Positions 1 to 7,736 are shown, counted from the first letter of the stretch. The stretch is 32,543 nucleotides of DNA from Candidatus Woesebacteria bacterium RIFCSPHIGHO2_01_FULL_39_23 (GCA_001792305.1 MGGH01000029.1:1-32543), one strand, 5' to 3'. A program made the numbers and translations. The notes: generated by a model from the sequence alone, not told the origin.

Positions 1-173
1 AGTTCTTTACCGTATACGCTCATATTTCTGGAACCAACTATTGCTACAGATTGGTTGTCTTGAGGTTTTAGTTCACCTCTAACAAAAATTTTGGGGGCGA
101 ACTTTTCCAAAATCTTCAGGTTAGTAGGGTAACCTTTCGTCCAGGGATAAAATATTTGAACTTCCAAGATCAT
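1..173 (-). CDS. dprA: DprA/Smf-like DNA-processing protein, N-terminal part only
   Basis: DprA loads RecA onto incoming single-stranded DNA during natural transformation. Reading leftward from an ATG at 173, about 57 residues are visible before the window ends. They include the start of the Smf Rossmann fold, VAIVGSRNMSVYGKE, which fits the family pattern [VA]IVGSR..S.YG. The start codon overlaps the stop of the upstream penicillin-binding protein gene (ATGA), so the two are translationally coupled in an operon with mreB. No clear Shine-Dalgarno site precedes the start. The N-terminal domain before the Rossmann fold is very short, only about 40 residues, so the SAM-like domain of typical DprA is absent or reduced. 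The rest of the gene lies outside the window. The family call is good; activity cannot be judged from this fragment. Confidence 0.8.
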   Translation of the reverse strand, partial: MILEVQIFYPWTKGYPTNLKILEKFAPKIFVRGELKPQDNQSVAIVGSRNMSVYGKE

Positions 174-1792
174 TTTCTTTGGAAGTAGAACTCTAAAATC
201 TCTCTTGCGATGGGTGCTGCAACTGACGAACCCTCGCCACCTTTTTCAACCAGTACAGTCAGAATTATTTCGGGGTCGTCTGAGGGGGCAAAAACTGTAA
301 ACCAAGCGTGAGTTTTTCCCATCTCAATAGTCTCTGCAGTTCCTGTTTTGCAAGCAACCTTGGGATTATAGTCAAAAAAAGGATACCCGGTTCCCCCAGT
401 CTCACAAGCTTCAACCATTCCTTGCTTGACCAAGCTAATATTTTTTGTAGATATTCCTAACTCTCTACAACTCTTATTAACTTCATTTTCTCGTCTTGCA
501 ATAAAAGGGCGGCAAACTTTGCCATATGAGGCGACAACTGAAGATATTTGGTTAACCGAGAGCGGAGTTAACGCCAGGTCTCCCTGCCCTATCGCCACAT
601 GATAAGTGTTACCCAAAAACCACTTCTCACCCTTTACTCTTCCTTTCCACTCTGGATCGGGGACAAGGCCAGTTACTTCACCAGCCAAATCAATCCCAGA
701 TTTGTCCTCCAGGCCAAATTTTCTTGACCAACTAGCAAGGCTTTTTATACCGACTAATTCCCCCACCTTATAAAAAAACGTGTCTGTCGAACGTGCAATG
801 GCACGTACAACTCCCAGCTCGCCTTCAAGTCCACCATATTGTGTAAAATACCAGTTTGCAAACTCAAAATCATTGATACTAATTACACCCGGATCATCAA
901 AAATAAACTTCTCATCTATTTTTCCTTCAGAGAGAGCTGCTATAGAGGTAACAATTTTGAATGTCGAGCCTGGGTGATAAAGCCCAGCAATGGCTCTATT
1001 AAAAAGAGGGTGGTTACTGTCATTTAAAACATTCTCCAAGCGAGAGGAGTAAGCTAAATTCGAATCAACAAAAAGATTGGGGTCAAATGAAGGAGAGGAG
1101 TAAAGTGCAAGCACTTCACCTTTTATATCTGTTGCAACTATAGCACCGATTTTTCCTTTAATTGCATCAACGGCCTTTTTTTGAAGACCGTAGTCAATCG
1201 TCGTTCTAATGTCCTCACCTGTTCTTGCAGGTTTTCTTCCCAGGACTCGGACTTTATTTCCATGAGTATCAACCTCAATAAGCTCTTCGCCATCAAAACC
1301 ACGTAGTCCACAGTTGTAAGTTTCCTCCAACCCATTTCTTCCAACCCATGAGTTAAGTTTAAGTGCCCCTTTTTCAGGGCACTTCGGTTCAACTCTCGAG
1401 AGCTCGCTTTCCGCAACATAGCCCACAAAACCCGTCACATGGGCTAGATCAGCTCCCAGTGGATAGAATCTTTTGTATTCGATAATTGTGTCAAGACCAC
1501 TTTCTTCAACCTCAATCTTTTGATAACCTCCGTCTCCAGTCAAAACTAACTTAAAGTAAACCGGTCTATTGTCAACTAAAACTTCCCCACCACGGGCGAA
1601 AATTTTTCCCCGAGGTGCATTAATTGTAACTCTACGTACTCTATTTCCATCCGATAAGTCGCGGTAATAATTGCCTTTTATTACCTGAAGTTCAAAAAGT
1701 CGGGCAAATAAAACTAAAGTACCTAAAATTAGAATCCCTCTTAAAAACCATGACAGCCAACTTTGCTCATAACTACTGGTCAAACTCCTCAT
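170..1792 (-). CDS. mrdA: Penicillin-binding protein 2 (peptidoglycan D,D-transpeptidase)
   Basis: This transpeptidase cross-links peptidoglycan during side-wall elongation, working with RodA and the MreB cytoskeleton. The 540-residue protein has one N-terminal membrane anchor at about residues 14-32, then a PBP dimerisation region (APRGKIFARGG near 59-69) and a C-terminal transpeptidase domain. The three active-site motifs are visible: STFK with the nucleophilic serine at 276, STD at 335-337 (the SxD form typical of PBP2), and KTG at 482-484. It starts one base after the mreB stop and overlaps dprA by 4 nt, so all three appear to be co-transcribed. At 540 residues it is somewhat shorter than typical PBP2 (about 600-630), which fits a reduced cell. 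PBP2 is preferred over PBP3/FtsI because of the mreB linkage and the SxD motif. Confidence 0.92.
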   Translation of the reverse strand: MRSLTSSYEQSWLSWFLRGILILGTLVLFARLFELQVIKGNYYRDLSDGNRVRRVTINAPRGKIFARGGEVLVDNRPVYFKLVLTGDGGYQKIEVEESGLDTIIEYKRFYPLGADLAHVTGFVGYVAESELSRVEPKCPEKGALKLNSWVGRNGLEETYNCGLRGFDGEELIEVDTHGNKVRVLGRKPARTGEDIRTTIDYGLQKKAVDAIKGKIGAIVATDIKGEVLALYSSPSFDPNLFVDSNLAYSSRLENVLNDSNHPLFNRAIAGLYHPGSTFKIVTSIAALSEGKIDEKFIFDDPGVISINDFEFANWYFTQYGGLEGELGVVRAIARSTDTFFYKVGELVGIKSLASWSRKFGLEDKSGIDLAGEVTGLVPDPEWKGRVKGEKWFLGNTYHVAIGQGDLALTPLSVNQISSVVASYGKVCRPFIARRENEVNKSCRELGISTKNISLVKQGMVEACETGGTGYPFFDYNPKVACKTGTAETIEMGKTHAWFTVFAPSDDPEIILTVLVEKGGEGSSVAAPIAREILEFYFQRK

Positions 1793-1793
1793 T

Positions 1794-2870
1794 TTAGCTG
1801 GTAAACCTAATTTTATTTAGTAAACTATCGTTTTCAAGAAGTATTCCACACCCCCTGACCACACAAGTCAAAGGGTCTTCTGCAATATTCACAGGAAGAT
1901 GAGTAATTTCCGAGAGTGCTTTGTCGATTCCTGTAAGTAATGCCCCACCGCCTGCCAAAATTATCCCGCGGTCTGTAATGTCCCCAATCAATTCCGGCGG
2001 CACTTCTTCTATTGTTTCGGTGATGTTTTTGGCAATTTCTTGTAGAATCGGAGATAAAGCCTCGCGTACTTCCTCACTAGTTAGTTTAACACTTTTGGGA
2101 AGACCCGACTCAAGATCACGCCCCCGCACTACAAAAAACTTCTCTTTGGCAAGTGTATAGGCAGATCCAATCGACATCTTGGCCTCTTCGGCTGTCGGCT
2201 CACCCATAAGAAGTGAATATTTTAGTCTCACGAAGTTAACTATCGCTTCATTCATCTCATCTCCAGCAATCCTGACCGACCTACCCAGTACTATTCCACC
2301 AAGAGAAATTACCGCAATTTCGCTTGTACCGCCACCTATATCTACTACAAAAATACCATCTGGTTCCTCAACTTTAAGTCCTGCACCGATTGCCGCAGCC
2401 ATTGGTTCCTCTACCAAATCAGCTCGTCTTGCTCCGGCATTGACAGCAGCTTCTGCCACTGCACGGCGCTCAACTTCTGTTACCCCTGATGGAATTCCGA
2501 TAATAAGTCTCGGTCTTGGAATTTTGGGAATGACTGTTCCTGACTCGTGAACTTTTTTAATATAGTAGTCAAGCATCGAAACTGTTGCGTCAAAGTCTGC
2601 AATCACTCCATCTTTAAGAGGCCTTATTGTTTCGATATTTTTCGGTGTTCGTCCGACCATACGTTTCGCAGCACTCCCAATAGCAAGAATTTCTTTTGTT
2701 TTTTTCTTTCTTGCCACAGCCGAAGGTTCCCGAATCACAATTCCTTTTCCTCTTACATAAACAAGTGTGTTTGCTGTACCCAAATCAATTCCTACTTCAT
2801 GAGAAAGATTCCCGAAAATCCTGTTTAAAGAAAAAGAAGATATTACGTCCCAAAATTTTCTTTTCATCAT
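1794..2870 (-). CDS. mreB: Rod-shape actin homologue MreB
   Basis: MreB is a bacterial actin that polymerises along the inner membrane and directs lateral wall synthesis. The 358-residue protein carries the actin-fold nucleotide motifs: phosphate 1 (GIDLGTANTLVYV), phosphate 2 (VVDIGGGTSEIAVISLGG) and the adenosine motif (LAGGGALLTGID). About 25 basic and hydrophobic residues precede the actin core and may help membrane association. Three start codons lie in a row (TTG 2873, ATG 2870, ATG 2867). ATG 2870 is preferred because a -10 box ends 8 nt upstream, which predicts a leaderless message. The gene is followed directly by PBP2. The usual mreC, mreD and rodA genes are not between or beside them in this window. 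Confidence 0.95.
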   Translation of the reverse strand: MMKRKFWDVISSFSLNRIFGNLSHEVGIDLGTANTLVYVRGKGIVIREPSAVARKKKTKEILAIGSAAKRMVGRTPKNIETIRPLKDGVIADFDATVSMLDYYIKKVHESGTVIPKIPRPRLIIGIPSGVTEVERRAVAEAAVNAGARRADLVEEPMAAAIGAGLKVEEPDGIFVVDIGGGTSEIAVISLGGIVLGRSVRIAGDEMNEAIVNFVRLKYSLLMGEPTAEEAKMSIGSAYTLAKEKFFVVRGRDLESGLPKSVKLTSEEVREALSPILQEIAKNITETIEEVPPELIGDITDRGIILAGGGALLTGIDKALSEITHLPVNIAEDPLTCVVRGCGILLENDSLLNKIRFTS

Positions 2871-2878
2871 CAACCCCG

Positions 2879-2884
2879 AGTATA
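2879..2884 (-). promoter_or_regulatory. -10 box of mreB, leaderless
   Basis: TATACT on the minus strand ends 8 nt before the mreB ATG at 2870, so transcription should begin at or within about 2 nt of the start codon. No -35 box was assigned. Confidence 0.55.
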
Positions 2885-2927
2885 TATTGAAGGAAATTTA
2901 TTTCAAAGGGTAAGTTGCGTGGCTAAA

Positions 2928-2936
2928 TGGTATAAT
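2928..2936 (+). promoter_or_regulatory. Extended -10 promoter of def-fmt, leaderless
   Basis: TGGTATAAT is a perfect extended -10 element. Only 6 nt separate it from the ATG at 2943, so the transcript should start at the ATG itself. This excludes the upstream in-frame GTG at 2919, which lies before the promoter element. Confidence 0.75.
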
Positions 2937-2942
2937 TTTCCC

Positions 2943-3476
2943 ATGATCTTGAAAATTGCTGACATCAAAGATACGATACTGCGTCAAAAAGCAAAAAGAG
3001 TCAGCAAATTCGACAAAAGAATAGAAAAGCTTATCTCCAACATGCAGCAAACATTAAAGTTCCAAAGGGATCCAGAAGGAATTGGTCTTGCTGCTCCACA
3101 AATAGGAAAGTCTTTGCAAATTTTTATTGTAAATTTTGAAAAATTGCAAAGAGTTATCATTAATCCAGAAATCCTGAAATCTGAAAAACTCAAAAAGGGG
3201 AACAAAAAATCGAAAGCTAAACTACTTGAAGGGTGTCTGTCGCTTCCAAACTACTACTCACCAATAAGACGACCGAGAAAGATAAAAATTAGATATCAAA
3301 CTCCGTCTGGTCAATCACTTGTTACCAAAGTCGAAGATTTTTTTGGCTTTAATGCACAAATTATCCAGCATGAAATTGATCACCTCAATGGAATCCTTTT
3401 TGTCGACCATGTGCTAAAGCAAAACTCACCTCTTTATAAATTTGAAGGCGATAACTTCGAAGAAGTAGAATTATGA
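2943..3476 (+). CDS. def: Peptide deformylase
   Basis: Peptide deformylase is a metalloenzyme that removes the formyl group from the N-terminal methionine of new proteins. The 177-residue product has all three family motifs: GIGLAAPQIG (motif 1), EGCLSLP with the metal-binding cysteine (motif 2) and QHEIDHLNG with the two histidine ligands and catalytic glutamate (motif 3). An insertion rich in lysine lies between motifs 1 and 2. The ATG at 2943 is chosen because it sits 6 nt after a perfect extended -10 box and gives the usual MILKI-type N-terminus. The stop overlaps the start of fmt (ATGA), so the genes that add and remove the formyl group are coupled. Confidence 0.95.
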   Translation: MILKIADIKDTILRQKAKRVSKFDKRIEKLISNMQQTLKFQRDPEGIGLAAPQIGKSLQIFIVNFEKLQRVIINPEILKSEKLKKGNKKSKAKLLEGCLSLPNYYSPIRRPRKIKIRYQTPSGQSLVTKVEDFFGFNAQIIQHEIDHLNGILFVDHVLKQNSPLYKFEGDNFEEVEL

Positions 3477-4432
3477 AAATCATTTTTTTCGGCACACCTG
3501 AGTATGTCATTCCAATAGCTAGCGCTCTCCATAAAAAATACAGAGTACCCAATTCAAAAGAAAGTGGGGTTGTAGGAGTCGTCACACAACCACCAAAGCC
3601 GGCGGGAAGAATTAATAAACTCCAACACTCAGCAGTTGATATCTGGGCGTGGGAAAGAAAACTTACTATAGTTACTGAGCTAATAAGCACGAAATTACCT
3701 AAAGCTGACTTGGGAATTGTTGCCGCTTACGGTAAAATTATACCGGAAAACATCATTAAACATTTCCCGAAGGGAATTCTTAACCTCCACCCTTCGCTTC
3801 TGCCTACTTTTCGCGGGGCTTCCCCAGTCCAAGCAGCCATAGTAACAGGCACAAACCCCACAGGATTAACAGTCATTAAAATGGATAAGTTTATGGACCA
3901 TGGACCAATAGTTTCCTCGTTTAAAGAAGACATTTCGTCTGGTGACACAACTGAAACCCTCCGACAAAGATTATTCGAAAAATCTGCTCAATTTCTAGTT
4001 GATTTAATTCCAGGTTATTTAAATGGAAAAATAAAATTGAAAGAGCAAGACCATAAAAAGGCAATATTTACCAATACAATTACGCGAGAAGACGGCTTTA
4101 TACCGCCAAAATATTTAAGAGCTGCAGTTAAAGGCGAAAAAGTCAGAGAAAAATGGCAAATTAGATTCATACCTAAATATAACCTAAAACCAACTACCTA
4201 CAACATAGAACGCTTTATCCGCGCAATGTCCTCATGGCCCGGTGCGTGGACTTTCCTTCGCCTTTTAAGAACCGAAGGGCAAGCTCAAAAGAGGTTAAAA
4301 ATTCTAAAAGCTCATGTGAAAGATAACAATTTGATTTTAGATGAAGTCCAACTAGAAGGAAAAAAACCAGTAAGTTTTGATGAATTCGTACGAGGTTATC
4401 CCAGGGCAACACTGGCGGATGAAGATATGTAA
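3473..4432 (+). CDS. fmt: Methionyl-tRNA formyltransferase
   Basis: This enzyme formylates initiator Met-tRNA using 10-formyltetrahydrofolate. The 319-residue protein begins with the Rossmann segment MKIIFFGTPEYVIP and contains the family signature NLHPSLLPTFRGASPVQAAI, with the catalytic Asn and His, followed by MDHGPIVS, which holds the conserved Asp. A C-terminal OB-like domain follows, with ITREDGFI at the linker and SSWPGAWTF within the tRNA-binding part. Length is normal for the family. It is coupled to def by an ATGA overlap. Its last 37 nt overlap the 3' end of rpmB on the opposite strand. Confidence 0.95.
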   Translation: MKIIFFGTPEYVIPIASALHKKYRVPNSKESGVVGVVTQPPKPAGRINKLQHSAVDIWAWERKLTIVTELISTKLPKADLGIVAAYGKIIPENIIKHFPKGILNLHPSLLPTFRGASPVQAAIVTGTNPTGLTVIKMDKFMDHGPIVSSFKEDISSGDTTETLRQRLFEKSAQFLVDLIPGYLNGKIKLKEQDHKKAIFTNTITREDGFIPPKYLRAAVKGEKVREKWQIRFIPKYNLKPTTYNIERFIRAMSSWPGAWTFLRLLRTEGQAQKRLKILKAHVKDNNLILDEVQLEGKKPVSFDEFVRGYPRATLADEDM

Positions 4433-4653
4433 ATCTTATTATCTTTTTTAAACCGCTTAATACATCTTGTGCAAAGCTTCATTCTAACCAGTTTTCCTTG
4501 AACTTTAACCTTTGCAAGCTGCAAATTGGGTTTAAAAAGTCTTTTCGTTTCCTGAGCTCTTTTTTCCCAGCGATGACCAGCAACACCTCGTCTGTGTTGC
4601 TGACTTCTGCCAAAAACAGTGTGCTTACCGCAATTCTCACAAACGTAACTCAT
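4396..4653 (-). CDS. rpmB: 50S ribosomal protein L28 (bL28), zinc-ribbon type
   Basis: L28 is a small protein of the large ribosomal subunit. The 85-residue product begins SYVCENCGKHTVFG and contains HRRGVAGHRW, a pattern typical of L28. Cysteine pairs CENC near the N-terminus and CTRC near residue 60 form a four-cysteine zinc ribbon, so this is the zinc-binding form. The C-terminal tail runs into the end of fmt (37-nt convergent overlap). A TATAAT box lies about 30 nt upstream of the start and a GGAG/AAAGG purine tract lies in between, so unlike many neighbours this gene has a leader with a possible ribosome-binding site. Confidence 0.9.
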   Translation of the reverse strand: MSYVCENCGKHTVFGRSQQHRRGVAGHRWEKRAQETKRLFKPNLQLAKVKVQGKLVRMKLCTRCIKRFKKDNKIYISSSASVALG

Positions 4654-4683
4654 AATTCACAATTTACCTTTCAACTCCGGTCT

Positions 4684-4691
4684 ATTATAAT
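4684..4691. promoter_or_regulatory. Overlapping divergent -10 boxes for rpmB and the M50 peptidase
   Basis: ATTATAAT at 4684-4691 reads as TATAAT on the minus strand (4689-4684, towards rpmB) and as TATAAT on the plus strand (4686-4691, towards the peptidase at 4712). Polymerase bound in one direction should exclude the other, so the two genes may be transcribed in competition. Confidence 0.55.
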
Positions 4692-4711
4692 TGTAGGGTT
4701 CCAAATTAACA

Positions 4712-5356
4712 ATGCTGGATTTTATATTTACTTCCCCGATAATGTTTTTTACATGGATACTAGCTTTATTATTTGCGATAACAATCCATGAATTTTCCCA
4801 TGCTTGGACAGCAGATAGATTAGGAGACCCGACCCCGAGGTTACAGGGAAGAATTACTTTAAACCCCCTTGCGCACCTTGATCCAGTAGGTACTATTATG
4901 CTTATCTTCTTCAGGTTCGGATGGGGAAAACCCGTACAATTTGATCCCTATAATCTCAAAAACCCCAGGCGTGATGCGGCACTGATATCTTTGGCCGGAC
5001 CTGCCTCAAATCTGGTGGCTGCTGGAGTATTCTCAATAGTACTACGTTCTACGGGTACCTTACTCCCAATTATAATGACAGAAGCTATCGTACCCACCTT
5101 TATAGTACTAAACATTCTGCTTGCAGTTTTTAATTTAATACCTATTCACCCATTGGATGGAGGAAAGATTCTAGTTGGGATACTTCCTTCAAAGGATGCA
5201 CATGAACTTGATATGTTTCTTCAGAGATATGGAATTTTCATATTGTTCCTTCTTATTTTTCCATTTGCCGGAGTATCACCAATTTCATCTTTTATTTCCC
5301 CAATTATGAATTTTTTTTTGAAGATTCTGCTTCCTTCGAGCCCAACTTTAGTCTAG
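4712..5356 (+). CDS. Site-2 protease family (M50B) membrane metallopeptidase
   Basis: M50 peptidases cut substrates within the membrane using zinc. The 214-residue protein is very hydrophobic, with about five membrane segments. The first carries the zinc-binding motif HEFSH (HExxH) at about residues 26-30, and a later one carries LIPIHPLDGGKI, matching the family's NxxPxxPLDGG zinc-ligand motif. ISLAGPASNL in between is also typical of the short S2P branch. It lacks the PDZ domain of RseP, so it belongs to the short YwhC-like group, whose substrates are mostly unknown. Its promoter overlaps that of rpmB on the other strand. Confidence 0.9.
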   Translation: MLDFIFTSPIMFFTWILALLFAITIHEFSHAWTADRLGDPTPRLQGRITLNPLAHLDPVGTIMLIFFRFGWGKPVQFDPYNLKNPRRDAALISLAGPASNLVAAGVFSIVLRSTGTLLPIIMTEAIVPTFIVLNILLAVFNLIPIHPLDGGKILVGILPSKDAHELDMFLQRYGIFILFLLIFPFAGVSPISSFISPIMNFFLKILLPSSPTLV

Positions 5357-5374
5357 TAATATATTGACTTTATT

Positions 5375-5383
5375 TGCTAAAAT
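5375..5383 (+). promoter_or_regulatory. Extended -10 promoter of the structured RNA
   Basis: TGCTAAAAT is an extended -10 element. A start 7 nt further on falls at G5390, exactly the first base of the RNA's closing stem. Confidence 0.5.
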
Positions 5384-5389
5384 AGAACC

Positions 5390-5530
5390 GACCCTGTGGA
5401 AAGTGTCGGTTAATCTTTCCTGACCAATTTAAAACATCGGGAGGGCGGGTCCGAAAGCCCTGAGGGGTTTGAGGCAGCTCACCCACCTGGTTACTACAGG
5501 AAATTTTATTCTGACACGGACACCAGGGTC
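5390..5530 (+). ncRNA. Structured non-coding RNA of about 141 nt, class not recognised
   Basis: The segment folds as a long rod. The ends pair (GACCCTG with CAGGGTC), followed by GTGTC with GACAC, then TTTCCTG with CAGGAAA, separated by internal loops of roughly equal size. At the tip, two smaller hairpins are possible: AGGGC/GCCCT around 5453 and a GGG..TGAG/CTCA..CCC hairpin around 5466-5484. An extended -10 box sits 7 nt before the first paired base, so promoter and structure agree on the 5' end. No open frame of note covers it. A rod with internal bulges recalls 6S RNA or SRP RNA, but the SRP core (GGAAG..AGCAG) is absent and I cannot match 6S. The structure is read by eye; covariation would be needed to confirm it. 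Confidence 0.5.
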
Positions 5531-5590
5531 ATCCTTTACGAAAACTCCAAACCCGAAATTATTAATCGATCGGATAATGAAGAACCCTTG

Positions 5591-5675
5591 TGTCGAGGGT
5601 AGGATTCGAACCTACGTAGGTCTTTCGGCCGCCAGATTTACAGTCTGGTGCGATTGTCCGCTCCGCCACCTCGAC
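5591..5675 (-). tRNA. tRNA-Tyr (GUA anticodon)
   Basis: On the minus strand the acceptor arms GTCGAGG and CCTCGAC pair perfectly. The anticodon stem CCAGA/TCTGG encloses GTA, and the long variable arm expected of tRNA-Tyr is present. The T arm is GTAGG-TTCGAAT-CCTAC. The discriminator base is A, and CCA is not encoded. It lies 5 nt downstream of tRNA-Thr, so the two are probably processed from one transcript. Confidence 0.95.
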
Positions 5676-5680
5676 TTGGG

Positions 5681-5751
5681 AGCCTTCCCAGAGAGTCGAA
5701 CTCTGATCGACGGTTTACAAAACCGCTGCTCTGCCGTTGAGCTAGAAAGGC
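5681..5751 (-). tRNA. tRNA-Thr (UGU anticodon)
   Basis: On the minus strand the acceptor stem is GCCTTTC with GGAAGGC (one G-T pair). The D arm is GCTC/GAGC, the anticodon loop TTTGTAA gives TGT, and the T arm is CAGAG-TTCGACT-CTCTG. CCA is not encoded and the discriminator base is T. A second threonine tRNA (GGU) lies at 7755. Confidence 0.95.
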
Positions 5752-5801
5752 ACGTTACAAGTGATATTATATTACATAAATGAAGCTTTCCCAACTTAGA
5801 C

Positions 5802-7145
5802 TTAACCCTTCGCTACCTGCCGCACTCTCGTAAGTTGTTCCCTCGCATTCCTACGGAATTTTGGATCCGATTGTGAAAGAAACGATATTCTGGCAATTGC
5901 ACGGTAATACGGAATTACTATTTCACTCACCTTAGAGTCTGGATCTGACAGCCTGTAGATTGAATCCTCAATTCCCAAGTTAATTCCCAAGTCGGCAAGA
6001 GTTTCTTCCCAGTCGTCAAAAACCAAATCATAACCTTCTGACAAACCTCTTAACTTGTGATCAGAAACAATACCGGGATCTTTCACTTTCTGGTGTGCAA
6101 TTGCGAGCTTGCCAGCCTCTTGCAGGCTGGTCAAATACCTTACCAAATCACTAAAATTGCTGAAGCGGGCACAGCCTCTAAACTCAACCCCCCGAGAAAC
6201 AGTTGGATCTTTATATTTTGACTCCAGGCGATCTCTCAATCTGTGAAGTGGGTAAACATTACCGTCAGGCGACTTTTTGATAACCTCGCTAATATTTAAT
6301 TCACCTTCGTGTTCTTTGTAATATCCAACCTGGCCAGATGTCAGGAAGGGATCTGAAAAACCACAAGCAATCATTAAACTAGTTATTACCATTGGTTCGG
6401 AATTCTCCCAACTAAGATTTAATTCGCTTAAGGTTGCGTGAATATTAACCGGCCATTTTATCCTGTGTTCCTTAAGTAAATAAAGCGTTTCTCGAAGCTG
6501 AGTCGAAGGGCTAGCTGTAGGATATAAAGCCAATTCTCTTAACTGATCTATCTCATTTTTTGCATGGAAAGACCGAAGGGAGATAAATTCCTCCCCTAAA
6601 CTTGCTGTTTTCTCTGGACGCAACTTTAGTCGTGATCTCAAGCTGTCTGATGTTCTCCGCGACAAAATGCTTGGCTGATACTCTACTTCTATACCTATAG
6701 TCGGAGTATACGGATCGGATAAAGCTTTAAGCTCTTTATCTCTAGAACTAACACTGTCTAAAAACTTTCTTGCATCGGCACATGCTTTTGAGATATCGAC
6801 CTTCGACCAATTAAATCCACTCCTTCGCCCCAATTCCTGTAAATAATACCAAAGAGCTAAGTTTTCAGACCCAGCAATTCTTGAAACTTCACCCTCTCCG
6901 TACAAAATGTCCCTGTATCTACGTAATCTTCTTAAGGATTCTCCCAAAGCCTTATCAACCCGATGTTCTTCAAGAGGTACATTACCGGTCAATGGTGAAA
7001 TAACTCTCGTAGCCCTATCTATCGCTTTATAAAAGGCCCTAGAAGTGAGTTTAGATTTTAACCCTAAATCTTCCTCTTTCAAAGAAGACGCTGCTGTAGA
7101 AACTACACTTTCAACTTCTTGCTCTGAATAACCAGTTTCACCCAT
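5802..7145 (-). CDS. Uncharacterised protein, possible glutamine-synthetase-fold (GCS/amidoligase-like) enzyme
   Basis: I do not recognise this 447-residue protein with certainty. Residues from about 150 carry PTIGIEVEYQP, followed by NIHATLSELNLSWEN near 240 and RGVEFRGCARFSN near 325. An acidic GxEvE strand, an NxHxT/S strand and a VEFR strand, in that order, resemble the metal- and substrate-binding strands of glutamate-cysteine ligases and amidoligases, which join amino groups to carboxylates using ATP. The first 150 residues are charged and helical and look like a separate domain. No signal peptide is visible. A TATAAT box lies 17 nt upstream of the start, with an AATCTAA/TTAGAT inverted repeat in between. 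It stands alone after the tRNA pair. The fold assignment is an inference from three short motifs only. Confidence 0.45.
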   Translation of the reverse strand: MGETGYSEQEVESVVSTAASSLKEEDLGLKSKLTSRAFYKAIDRATRVISPLTGNVPLEEHRVDKALGESLRRLRRYRDILYGEGEVSRIAGSENLALWYYLQELGRRSGFNWSKVDISKACADARKFLDSVSSRDKELKALSDPYTPTIGIEVEYQPSILSRRTSDSLRSRLKLRPEKTASLGEEFISLRSFHAKNEIDQLRELALYPTASPSTQLRETLYLLKEHRIKWPVNIHATLSELNLSWENSEPMVITSLMIACGFSDPFLTSGQVGYYKEHEGELNISEVIKKSPDGNVYPLHRLRDRLESKYKDPTVSRGVEFRGCARFSNFSDLVRYLTSLQEAGKLAIAHQKVKDPGIVSDHKLRGLSEGYDLVFDDWEETLADLGINLGIEDSIYRLSDPDSKVSEIVIPYYRAIARISFLSQSDPKFRRNAREQLTRVRQVAKG

Positions 7146-7188
7146 AATCTAAACTTAGATAGATTATAATCCCACAAAGACTATACTT

Positions 7189-7587
7189 CTATTTATTAAA
7201 GTGTTTCTTTACCTCGCTAACCACATGCTTGGCATCGTCTTCCAGAGCCTTACCAAATGAAAGCCCCAAGGCAATAGCCACCGCAAAACTTAGGCCGTTG
7301 AGTAACGCATTAACTAAAGACTGCGCTATTCCTAAATAATCAAGAACTATCAATACGAGCAAAAACTTTCCTAAAACCAACACAACCTGAGTAACAGTAT
7401 TAAGCGCTTTGTCGGCAAGTTTAATCCCTTTGAATTCTATCTTTTTCAAAAGTCCTACTGCCGTATCGATTAAATACTTACCAACAAACCAGATAAGTAG
7501 AGCTACTAAAACTTTGGGAAGAAACAGCATCAACTGATACCAAAGTTGTTGGAAAGATCCTACAAAAACATCACCATATGGAACCAT
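7189..7587 (-). CDS. Small membrane protein with conserved TM-helix (MscS-like) repeats
   Basis: The 132-residue protein has four hydrophobic segments. Two short repeats of the LPKVLVALLIWFVGKYL and LNGLSFAVAIALGLSFGKAL type match the 'conserved TM helix' found beside or within mechanosensitive channel (MscS) proteins. The second repeat, with ALGLSFGKALEDDAKHVV, resembles the pore-lining helix of MscS, but the large cytoplasmic domain is missing, so channel activity is uncertain. The start at 7587 is chosen because an AAAGGGGG Shine-Dalgarno tract lies about 8 nt upstream; the in-frame GTG at 7596 overlaps that tract. An imperfect hairpin (AAAGCC/GGCTTT) lies about 80 nt upstream in the leader. 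Confidence 0.7.
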   Translation of the reverse strand: MVPYGDVFVGSFQQLWYQLMLFLPKVLVALLIWFVGKYLIDTAVGLLKKIEFKGIKLADKALNTVTQVVLVLGKFLLVLIVLDYLGIAQSLVNALLNGLSFAVAIALGLSFGKALEDDAKHVVSEVKKHFNK

Positions 7588-7736
7588 TTTTATCACCCCC
7601 TTTACCCGCTGACCAATTTTGGCACGAGGCGTGTACGAATAGTACCTGAAAGCCGAGTGCGAAAATAAAGCGGGCTTTTACCTATCTATTATTTAACCAT
7701 AACATTAAAATAAACTACCTGTCCAGTATTTTTAAG

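Noticed and set aside
2179-2550. Long open frame antisense to mreB
   Set aside because: It mirrors conserved mreB codons, has no domain features and no start signals, so it is a shadow of mreB.
5390-5530. Assignment of the structured RNA as SRP (4.5S) RNA
   Set aside because: The conserved SRP core with GGAA-type tetraloop and AGCAG is missing; only a rod shape is shared.
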